NCBI GenBank assembly: GCA_045122835.1
Contig: JBGVIB010000185.1
Span: 1-5,478 of the forward strand
Direction of reading: 5' to 3'
DNA from: JBGVMW01 sp045122835
Lineage (GTDB): Bacteria; Bacillota; Clostridia; Lachnospirales; Lachnospiraceae
Length of the DNA: 5,478 nucleotides
The position numbers were made by a program, and so were the translations under genes. This document shows positions 1 through 5,478 of the stretch, piece after piece (position 1 is the stretch's first letter; each line of letters starts with the position of its first letter). The notes under the pieces are model-generated. The model had not been told where the DNA came from, did no database searches, and saw only the letters and a program-made list of their open reading frames with translations.

Positions 1-763
1 TACCGGTAGTGATCAGGTGTGGAATGATGCTCATATTGGAGGATATGATCCGTCTTTTTATTTAGAATTTGCACCAAAGAACGCCATTAAGCTGTCCTAT
101 GCAGCAAGTACCGGCAGTGATTTTATTCCGGTTATGTATGCCCATAAGATACACAATGCTCTTGCGGATTATAAAGGAGTATCCATAAGAGAGTCCAGTG
201 CATTGCCGGCAGTCAGTGAATTGTATGATGGTAAGGTTGAGGTTGTTATTGACCCGACACTGCTTTTAGAGAAGAAGGATTATGAGGACATCATTGTAAA
301 GCCATCTTTAGGCGAAAAATACATTTTAGTCTATATGATGGAAAACAACAGACAGATGGTACGATTGGTAAATAAATTATCAAGAGCCTTAGGGCTTCCG
401 GTTGTCCAGAGAAGAAAAGACCAGATATTTGAAAATGAGATTATGAGAACCTACACATCTACACCGGGCGAATTTATTGGCCTGATTGAAGGGGCAGAAT
501 ATGTGGTAACAAACTCATTCCATGGAACTGTATTTTCCATTATTTTTGGAAAACCATTTATTTCCATGATACATTCTTCTACCGGAGCAAGAACCATTGA
601 TTTATTAGAAAGCTTAGGTTTGGAAAGTCATCTATTATATGATGCAGCAGACTTTGATTTCTCTATGTTCTTTACTAAGAATAAAGAGGAAGCGGGCAGC
701 AAATTAAAAGCATTGCGGGATAATTCATTGGGATTTTTGCGGAAGCATCTTGTGAAAAAATAG
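1..763 (+). CDS. Polysaccharide pyruvyl transferase family protein, C-terminal part (5' truncated by window edge)
   Basis: This enzyme family transfers a pyruvyl group from phosphoenolpyruvate to a sugar of a surface polysaccharide, making an acidic ketal; it acts in the cytoplasm on a polysaccharide precursor. The frame is open from base 2, and the first codons read TGSDQVWN. GSDQVWN (5-25) is a hallmark of the family. The GTG inside this motif at base 17 is therefore an internal valine and not a start. Further family signatures are VSIRE (179-193) and TNSFHGTVFSIIFGKPF, whose SFHG lies at 515-526. The visible part is 253 residues. Members usually have roughly 350-400, so about the first third lies upstream of the window. 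The C-terminus looks complete and ends in a TAG stop after a lysine-rich tail. The next gene starts 94 bases downstream on the same strand with no terminator-like stem between, so co-transcription is possible. The exact acceptor sugar cannot be read from sequence. Family call is firm. Confidence 0.93.
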   Translation, partial: TGSDQVWNDAHIGGYDPSFYLEFAPKNAIKLSYAASTGSDFIPVMYAHKIHNALADYKGVSIRESSALPAVSELYDGKVEVVIDPTLLLEKKDYEDIIVKPSLGEKYILVYMMENNRQMVRLVNKLSRALGLPVVQRRKDQIFENEIMRTYTSTPGEFIGLIEGAEYVVTNSFHGTVFSIIFGKPFISMIHSSTGARTIDLLESLGLESHLLYDAADFDFSMFFTKNKEEAGSKLKALRDNSLGFLRKHLVKK

Positions 764-804
764 ATCCACAGAAAAGTGCACTAAAATTATTTCATGGCAA
801 CAAA

Positions 805-833
805 GGTAACATATGAGGATATGATAAGTTACC
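805..833 (+). promoter_or_regulatory. Imperfect inverted repeat in the leader of the beta-helix gene
   Basis: GGTAAC-a-TAT (805-814) faces ATA-a-GTTACC (824-833), giving nine pairs around one A-A mismatch and a nine-base loop. A -10-like TATGAT (820-825) overlaps the right part, with only a poor -35 match (GCAACA, 797-802) at 17 bases. The repeat ends 11 bases before the ribosome binding site. It could be a protein operator overlapping a promoter or an RNA stem in the leader. It has no U-tract, so it is not a terminator. The repeat itself is seen directly; any role is inference. Confidence 0.35.
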
Positions 834-843
834 GTGCTAAAAG

Positions 844-850
844 AAAGGGG
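844..850 (+). promoter_or_regulatory. Ribosome binding site that fixes the beta-helix gene start
   Basis: AAAGGGG lies seven bases before the ATG at 858, an ideal distance. The in-frame GTG at 834, which would add eight residues, precedes this site and has no Shine-Dalgarno sequence of its own, so ATG 858 is the start. Confidence 0.85.
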
Positions 851-857
851 TATAAAT

Positions 858-3152
858 ATGATAAAGAAAGTATTAGTAGTAGGGGCAATGTGTCTGGCAG
901 CAGCAACAGCGGTGGTAACCACCGAATTGCCGGTATCTGCAGCACAGGTTAGTGAAAATGTGTATGAAGTAACAGTGACACCGGGCTGTACCGATCAGGA
1001 TATTCAGGCATTATTGAACTTAAATGCCAATGGCCAGTACAGTGAATTGCTTATCAATTTCCCAGCCGGGGAATACAAGTTAGACAGTACGCTTTTTGTG
1101 TATTCCAACACTACGTTGAAAGCTGCATCTGGGTCACATTTCGTAAAACAGCAGGCAAGTGGTGCTTTACTGGAGGGAAAACTGGTAAACGATCAAGGTG
1201 GGTACAACACAGTTACCAACATCACTGTTGATGGCGGTATCTGGGACAGCTCTCCGCTTCTTGACTACAAAGACGGTATAGAATCCTTCCGTTTTATTCA
1301 TGCATCTAATGTGACAATAAAGAATGCGGAATTTAAAAATGTACCAAACGGCAGCCATTTTATTGTATTTGCAGGTGTGGCAGATTCTAAAGTGGAAAAT
1401 TGTTCTTTCCATGGATATGGTACCAACACTAAAAATGAGAATGGTACTATAAAACCAAAGGAAGCCATTCAGATAGATATTGCTCACGACAATGAACTGG
1501 TGCCAACAATACAGACGGTGAAGTGGGATGATTTGGCATGTAAGAATATTACCATTTCTGGTTGCAGCTTTTCAGAATGTCCAAGGGCCATTGGAAGTCA
1601 TACCGGTGTAAAAGGTGTATTTCATGATGGTATTCAGATTACAGGCAACACCATTACAGGAATGGAAGATGCCGCATTAAAATTATACAATTACATGAAT
1701 ACAACCATATCCGGCAATACCATTACTGGCGGTGTGGAAGCTATTGTTGTGTATACAGAATTATCCGGCTCTAAGGATGGGGACTTGAAAGCACCACTGA
1801 ATGGTGTGGTTACAGCTAGTCCTTCCAATTATAATATTGTGATTCAGAATAATACCATCAGTGATGTAAAGCTGTTAGGCAAGCAATGGGGAGATGCCAT
1901 TCGTGTTTCTGGTTCGGAGAGTAAGCCAATGCCGGGAATCACCATTACAGGTAATACTATTTCTAACGTGGAGAGATATGGTATTTTTGTGACACAGGCA
2001 CCTTCCACCAATGTCAGCGGCAATACTATAATAGGTTCTGCTAAGCATGGCATTTTGTTGGAGAAAAAATGTACTAATTCTGCGGTAAATGGCAACAAGA
2101 TAACAAATTCGGGAGAATCAGGTATTGCTCTTTATACAGGCTCTGATGGCACTCTGGTATCCGGCAATACAGTGGAAACACCAGCTGATAATGGTATTTA
2201 CCTGTATCAGGTAAATGGATGTACGGTTGGTGTAGATGGAACGAATTTTAACACCATTACAAGTCCCAAGGTATCCGGTGTCTATGTAACACAGAATTCT
2301 GCAAATAACAGCATAAACTGTAACAGTATTCAAAATGCTACCAAGGATGGTATTGTAATATACAAATCTGCAAATAACAGTGTAAATAGTAATAGCGTCC
2401 AGAGTGCTGGCAAGGACGGCATCTGGGTATCAAAAGCCACAGGAACTGCAGTGGATGGTAATACGATTTCTGCAACAAGCGATGGCATTGATATTAACTC
2501 AGCAAGTCTAGGAACCGTTGTAAAGAATAATGTGATTGAGTCAGCAGGTGAATGTGGAATCTGGCTTACAGGAAAGAGTACAGGATGCAGTATCAGCGGC
2601 AACACCATCCAGAAATATTCCGTTACAGCCAAAAAGAAAAATGCAATTGGTGTATATCAGTCAGGTGGAACGAACAGCAAGAACACTGCAAAGATTGAGA
2701 AGAATGTAATTACAGGTACAAGAAAGACCACTGGAAAGGATGCAGTTCGTATCAGCAAGTCAGACTATGTAAATATTACCGGTAATACCATTACTTCTGC
2801 AGATGGATACGGCATTTATCTGTACCAGTGTAAAAATAATATGGTATCATCCAACAAGATTACAAAGTCAAAGAAGGGCGGTATCTATGCTACCACCTCC
2901 AGTACAAAGGTAAAAATCCAGAAGAATACCGTAAAGAGTGCTGGTGACACATCAATTATGGTGTACAAATCACCAAGCGCCACAGTATCTAATAATACTG
3001 TAACCACAAGCAAGACAAAAAAAGGAATTTATATCAGCAATTCTAACAAAACCACAATCAAAAGTAACAAAGTGACAGGTGCAAAAAAGAAAAATGCAAT
3101 TCGGCTTTTGAAATCAACTGGTTGTAAAAAGAGTAGTAATACCATTAAATAA
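858..3152 (+). CDS. Secreted right-handed parallel beta-helix repeat protein with lysine-rich C-terminus
   Basis: This is a 764-residue exported protein of the pectin-lyase-like beta-helix class. Its substrate is unknown. Residues 1-28 are a signal peptide (MIKK, hydrophobic core, probable cleavage after VSA or VSAA). Residues 40-130 resemble the N-terminal cap of pectate-lyase-like proteins (INFPAGEY, then a TLFVYSNTTLKA strand). Residues 200-250 contain the block KEAIQIDIAHDN and the segment PRAIGSHTG, which look like a conserved active or binding face. From about residue 261 to the end come about 20 PbH1-type rungs, each with a GNTI or NN-like turn and an asparagine ladder, spaced about 22-24 residues. 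Residues 591-764 hold about 32 lysines against about five acidic residues. The mature chain has 12 cysteines, several at equivalent rung positions. No LPXTG, SLH, choline-binding or membrane anchor is visible, and the protein stops on a rung (SSNTIK). It could be a lyase, a glycosidase or a non-catalytic polysaccharide binder. The fold is firm; the function is open. Confidence 0.9.
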   Translation: MIKKVLVVGAMCLAAATAVVTTELPVSAAQVSENVYEVTVTPGCTDQDIQALLNLNANGQYSELLINFPAGEYKLDSTLFVYSNTTLKAASGSHFVKQQASGALLEGKLVNDQGGYNTVTNITVDGGIWDSSPLLDYKDGIESFRFIHASNVTIKNAEFKNVPNGSHFIVFAGVADSKVENCSFHGYGTNTKNENGTIKPKEAIQIDIAHDNELVPTIQTVKWDDLACKNITISGCSFSECPRAIGSHTGVKGVFHDGIQITGNTITGMEDAALKLYNYMNTTISGNTITGGVEAIVVYTELSGSKDGDLKAPLNGVVTASPSNYNIVIQNNTISDVKLLGKQWGDAIRVSGSESKPMPGITITGNTISNVERYGIFVTQAPSTNVSGNTIIGSAKHGILLEKKCTNSAVNGNKITNSGESGIALYTGSDGTLVSGNTVETPADNGIYLYQVNGCTVGVDGTNFNTITSPKVSGVYVTQNSANNSINCNSIQNATKDGIVIYKSANNSVNSNSVQSAGKDGIWVSKATGTAVDGNTISATSDGIDINSASLGTVVKNNVIESAGECGIWLTGKSTGCSISGNTIQKYSVTAKKKNAIGVYQSGGTNSKNTAKIEKNVITGTRKTTGKDAVRISKSDYVNITGNTITSADGYGIYLYQCKNNMVSSNKITKSKKGGIYATTSSTKVKIQKNTVKSAGDTSIMVYKSPSATVSNNTVTTSKTKKGIYISNSNKTTIKSNKVTGAKKKNAIRLLKSTGCKKSSNTIK
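1638..3149 (+). repeat. Run of about 20 beta-helix (PbH1/NosD-like) rungs
   Basis: Residues 261-764 of the beta-helix protein repeat the pattern hydrophobic-x-[GNS]-N-[TKSV]-[IV], followed some 10-12 residues later by a G-I-hydrophobic strand. Clear turns are ITGNTIT (261), ISGNTIT (284), IQNNTIS (329), ITGNTIS (363), VSGNTII (386), VNGNKIT (410), VSGNTVE (434), INCNSIQ (486), VNSNSVQ (509), VDGNTIS (532), VKNNVIE (555), ISGNTIQ (579), IEKNVIT (613), ITGNTIT (640), VSSNKIT (663), IQKNTVK (687), VSNNTVT (710) and IKSNKVT (734). Rung length is mostly 22-24, with longer rungs near residues 290-330, 440-465 and 585-615 that would form side loops. Confidence 0.88.
2298..2435 (+). repeat. Tandem 69-base duplication inside the beta-helix gene
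   Basis: Two adjacent 69-base units (2298-2366 and 2367-2435) each encode one 23-residue rung, SANNSINCNSIQ... and SANNSVNSNSVQ..., both continuing to KDGI and a YK/SK end. Both units begin with the identical 14 bases TCTGCAAATAACAG. This looks like duplication of exactly one rung followed by divergence. Confidence 0.75.
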
Positions 3153-3156
3153 TAAT

Positions 3157-3211
3157 AAAAACGTGCAAGTCCACTGGTAAGTTAAATTACCAGAGCGTGC
3201 TTGCACGTTTT
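3157..3211. terminator. Bidirectional intrinsic terminator between convergent genes
   Basis: A perfect 12-base outer stem (AAAACGTGCAAG at 3158-3169 with CTTGCACGTTTT at 3200-3211) encloses an inner 7-base stem (CTGGTAA at 3174-3180 with TTACCAG at 3187-3193, six-base loop). The two stems are separated by an uneven internal loop of four and six bases. On the plus strand the stem ends in TTTTG. On the minus strand it ends in TTTTTATTATTATT, the better U-tract. It begins four bases after the beta-helix stop and its last base lies four bases from the stop of the minus-strand gene, so it can end both transcripts. Confidence 0.9.
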
Positions 3212-3214
3212 GTG

Positions 3215-5221
3215 TTACTTAAGATAAAAGAATTCCTGCAATAAATTTTTGCTGTCAAATAAGCTGTTGTATTCTAGCAAATGATATTGATGAATGCGAT
3301 CGTAATAAGGAGAAGTTGTATCTTCTGCCTCATAAAGCTTCCCATTGCTTCCATAGTAGCCGTTTACGGTAATGGCAGGTATTTCCTTAGATAATTCCAA
3401 AAGGAACTTCTGGTAGCCGGTTAAAGGAAGGCCGCCGGCATCCATCATAATGGCTCCTAAATAATTTGGACTGGTTTTCTCAATGTACTGTTCCTCAATA
3501 TCATAATTTGTCCAGATTTTAAATGGAATCTGATATTTCTGCATTTCATCATTTTCATCATAGTACATCTCAATACTAGGCTGATGATCACCAAAGAACA
3601 CGATCATAACCGGATCATCCTGATTACTGTAATAGTTAATCAGGTATTCATAGGCTTCATCCGTCTTCTTTAACAGATTTACATAAGTTCTTAAATCTAA
3701 CTTATCCCTATATTCTTCATCTTTTACTTTAAGAGTAAGAGGTAAATTATCAAATATCTGCTTGTAAGAACTGTGATTCTGCATAGTTACATTAAAAGCA
3801 AATACAGGTCCATCTGCGTTCTGTTTCGTTTTCTCCATATGGGAAATTAAGTTCTCGTAGTGGCATTGGTCAGAAATGTAATCACGGTAATTCCAAGGAT
3901 TCTCAAACTGTTCCATGGTAATAAAGTCTTCAAAACCCAATACATTATAAGCCACTTTTCGGTTGTATCCCACTGAGGTGTAGGAATGCATGGCAAAATT
4001 TCCACTATATCCAATCTGCTTCATGCTGTGTACCAGAGAATGGTGGGTAGAGTTGCTTTTGATAAAGGTCTGGTATGGAGCAACTCCTGCTGGAAGAAAA
4101 GCTTTGCTGTTGCCGGTAAGAAATTCATATTCTGTATTGGCAGTCTGGCTTCCCCATATAGACACATACATATTTCCGGAAATCGTGTTTTCTGTCAAAC
4201 TGTGATAAAAGGAAAGGGTATCCTCCTTAATATTCAAATCATATAGGGTCTGATAATCAGAAAAAGCTTCATTCATAATAACAATAATATCAGGTGCTTT
4301 TTCCATATCGTACTTAGAAGCAGAATCAGATGTGTAGTTATCAGCTATGGCAGCTGCAGCTTCCGCAGAATAGTCTTCCGGCTCCGTAACCAGAGTAAAA
4401 TGAACACTTCCTACAATAGTAAGGGCAGCTCCATGGTCACGATAGCTGTTCTGTGGCTTAAACTGACTAATATGTACAAATGGATCTGTTGTCAGGTTGG
4501 TTGCAAGGATAACCACATAGGAAACAATACAAGTGCTTCCTAAAACAATAAGGCGCTTCAGGAAAAAGCTTTTGTCAAAAAGTTTGCTGTTTTTTAATTT
4601 GAATACAAAAATAATATAATCAACAAACAAGATTAACATCAATGCGTGGGTGTAACTGATTGTATAATCATAGTTACCGGCAACGGCAGCCGCACTTTCA
4701 ATTAAGGTAAAGTCAGAAGCTAACAGTGGAAAGCCACGGAAACGGTATACCAAAGTGTTTGCTATTGCAAATATAAAGCAAATAGCAACCGGCAGTATCA
4801 TGGCAATACGGAATCTGTTAGTAATCACAATACAGGCAATACATAAAAATGCCAGAAGCAGCAGATTCATAAAGGTATCGTATGGCTTGAATTTATAAAA
4901 GTTTGATTTGTGTGTCAATTCCAAAAATAAATAACAAAAAATAGGTGAACACACCAGCAGCACCTTGGTAATAAACCATTCTGCTTGTTCATTCCACTGT
5001 ATTTTAATGTGAAAAAGAAGAATGCTGATAATAAATACAGCAGTCAACAACATTATTTTGAGTATGCTGATGCTTTTAGGGTGGCCTGCTGGCATGAAGC
5101 CGTTGTGGGTAATCAAATATAGTAATGATACTAAAAGAAAAATATATCCAAAAACAGCCTTATAGCTGAACTGAAATGAGAATTGACTGTCTTTCAAATG
5201 TTTTCTTAAAAATGTTTTCAT
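3215..5221 (-). CDS. LtaS-like membrane phosphoglycerol transferase / sulfatase-fold enzyme
   Basis: This is a 668-residue membrane protein with an extracellular catalytic domain of the alkaline phosphatase superfamily. It is related to lipoteichoic acid synthase, which moves glycerol phosphate from phosphatidylglycerol to a growing polymer. Hydrophobic segments lie near residues 23-38, 51-70, 82-100, 116-134, 138-158, 190-208 and 222-240, so six or seven passes, more than the five of classical LtaS. The catalytic domain spans about 305-620. Family residues are all present: E318 in IVIMNEAF (metal), T360 in GSQTANTEYEFLTG (nucleophile), H483 in MQNHSSY, and D545-H546 in FFGDHQPS (metal). MHSY at 411-414 matches the substrate-site histidine region. 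The start is the ATG at 5221, preceded by GAAAGGA. An upstream in-frame ATG at 5275 would add 18 residues but lacks a ribosome binding site. The acceptor could be lipoteichoic acid, a capsule or another glycopolymer; sequence alone does not decide. The gene is convergent with the beta-helix gene. Confidence 0.92.
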   Translation of the reverse strand: MKTFLRKHLKDSQFSFQFSYKAVFGYIFLLVSLLYLITHNGFMPAGHPKSISILKIMLLTAVFIISILLFHIKIQWNEQAEWFITKVLLVCSPIFCYLFLELTHKSNFYKFKPYDTFMNLLLLAFLCIACIVITNRFRIAMILPVAICFIFAIANTLVYRFRGFPLLASDFTLIESAAAVAGNYDYTISYTHALMLILFVDYIIFVFKLKNSKLFDKSFFLKRLIVLGSTCIVSYVVILATNLTTDPFVHISQFKPQNSYRDHGAALTIVGSVHFTLVTEPEDYSAEAAAAIADNYTSDSASKYDMEKAPDIIVIMNEAFSDYQTLYDLNIKEDTLSFYHSLTENTISGNMYVSIWGSQTANTEYEFLTGNSKAFLPAGVAPYQTFIKSNSTHHSLVHSMKQIGYSGNFAMHSYTSVGYNRKVAYNVLGFEDFITMEQFENPWNYRDYISDQCHYENLISHMEKTKQNADGPVFAFNVTMQNHSSYKQIFDNLPLTLKVKDEEYRDKLDLRTYVNLLKKTDEAYEYLINYYSNQDDPVMIVFFGDHQPSIEMYYDENDEMQKYQIPFKIWTNYDIEEQYIEKTSPNYLGAIMMDAGGLPLTGYQKFLLELSKEIPAITVNGYYGSNGKLYEAEDTTSPYYDRIHQYHLLEYNSLFDSKNLLQEFFYLK

Positions 5222-5225
5222 TGTG

Positions 5226-5232
5226 TTCCTTT
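5226..5232 (-). promoter_or_regulatory. Ribosome binding site that fixes the LtaS-like gene start
   Basis: Read on the minus strand this is AAAGGAA, four bases before the ATG at 5221 (AAAGGAA then CACA). The alternative ATG at 5275 is preceded by AATTTACGG, with no good Shine-Dalgarno match. This supports the shorter 668-residue product. Confidence 0.8.
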
Positions 5233-5363
5233 CATTCTGCCTCTTTAGATAGGCATTTGCAAAAGTGATAACCATCCGTAAATTGTCAGAATTGTTTGTG
5301 CAAATAGCTGCTTACTACATAGTCTATATTTGACGCGCTCTCGCTCCCTTCAAACGTAGCGGA

Positions 5364-5394
5364 CACTAAGGCTGTAAAATACACAGCCTTAGTG
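5364..5394. repeat. Perfect 12-bp inverted repeat without U-tract
   Basis: CACTAAGGCTGT (5364-5375) and ACAGCCTTAGTG (5383-5394) are exact reverse complements with a seven-base loop, AAAATAC. Neither strand has a run of T after the stem, so this is not a standard intrinsic terminator. AGCGGA occurs close outside both arms (5358-5363 and 5400-5405). It lies upstream of the LtaS-like gene and downstream of a minus-strand terminator. It may be an operator, an RNA leader stem or part of a dispersed intergenic element. No confident promoter for the LtaS-like gene could be picked in 5222-5345. Confidence 0.7.
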
Positions 5395-5425
5395 CCGACA
5401 GCGGATTTGAAAAGTTACACACAAA

Positions 5426-5459
5426 AAAGGCGTAAACCCACATCTGGATTTACGCCTTT
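5426..5459 (-). terminator. Strong intrinsic terminator for a minus-strand transcript entering from the right
   Basis: AAAGGCGTAAACCC (5426-5439) pairs with GGATTTACGCCTTT (5446-5459) around a six-base loop. On the minus strand the one imperfect pair is a G-U wobble, so all 14 positions pair, and the stem runs straight into TTTTTTGTGTG. On the plus strand the same position is an A-C mismatch, and the stem is followed only by TTTGGC. The terminator therefore works on the minus strand and closes a gene or operon lying to the right of the window. That operon would be separate from the LtaS-like gene. Confidence 0.85.
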
Positions 5460-5478
5460 GGCTACTCGACTGTTGCAG

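Noticed and set aside
17..19. GTG as a start codon for the pyruvyl transferase
   Set aside because: It encodes the valine of the conserved GSDQVWN motif and the frame stays open to the window edge, so the true start is upstream of the window.
775..782. Palindrome AGTGCACT after the pyruvyl transferase as a terminator
   Set aside because: It is eight bases with no loop and no T-run, too weak to be a terminator.
858..893. Lipoprotein signal (cysteine at residue 12 of the beta-helix protein)
   Set aside because: The residues before the cysteine are VGAM, and a methionine at -1 does not fit a lipobox. An ordinary signal peptide with VSA/AQ cleavage fits better.
725..922. Minus-strand open frame of 65 codons
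   Set aside because: It spans the end of the pyruvyl transferase, the intergenic gap and the signal-peptide codons on the opposite strand, and the protein resembles no family.
1167..2632. Several minus-strand open frames within the beta-helix gene (1167-1487, 1844-2098, 2118-2333, 2330-2632)
   Set aside because: They lie opposite a clearly coding repeat region and show no domain. Their openness follows from the repetitive codon pattern of the sense strand.
1638..3149. CRISPR array or non-coding tandem repeats
   Set aside because: The periodicity is at protein level with variable DNA and an intact reading frame; there are no identical repeats with unique spacers.
3986..4246. Two overlapping plus-strand open frames opposite the LtaS-like catalytic domain
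   Set aside because: They lie opposite conserved catalytic-domain codons (around the TANTEYEFLTG region) and have no recognisable protein features.
5286..5414. Annotating this minus-strand open frame as a small gene
   Set aside because: There is no ATG, no ribosome binding site at either GTG, and a perfect inverted repeat runs through it. It is kept only as a finding.

Overview
The window looks like a cell-envelope locus from a Gram-positive anaerobe of the Clostridia, most likely a gut Lachnospiraceae-type Firmicute. The evidence is the modest-to-low GC content, strong AAAGG-type ribosome binding sites, a Gram-positive style signal peptide, a membrane-anchored LtaS-like phosphoglycerol transferase, and intrinsic terminators with U-tracts. 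The taxonomic call is inference; there is no rRNA or other marker in the window.

Layout, left to right. Bases 1-763 (+) hold the C-terminal two thirds of a polysaccharide pyruvyl transferase, cut by the window edge. After a 94-base gap carrying an imperfect hairpin and a clear ribosome binding site comes a 764-residue secreted right-handed beta-helix protein (858-3152, +). It has about 20 asparagine-ladder rungs and a strongly lysine-rich C-terminal third. Bases 3157-3211 form a long stem that serves as a bidirectional terminator between this gene and the convergent gene to its right. Bases 3215-5221 (-) encode a 668-residue polytopic membrane protein with an extracellular LtaS/alkaline-phosphatase-superfamily domain whose catalytic residues are all present. 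Bases 5222-5478 show no convincing gene. They hold a perfect 12-bp hairpin without a U-tract, an odd open frame with no usable start, and a strong minus-strand terminator that must end a transcript entering from beyond the right edge.

Taken together, the three genes fit surface glycopolymer biology. The pyruvyl transferase would add acidic ketal pyruvate to a polysaccharide, the LtaS-like enzyme would add or polymerise glycerol phosphate outside the membrane, and the basic beta-helix protein could bind or process such an anionic polymer. The individual enzyme families are well supported; the functional link between them is a hypothesis. The beta-helix protein is the least understood and most interesting part of the window.
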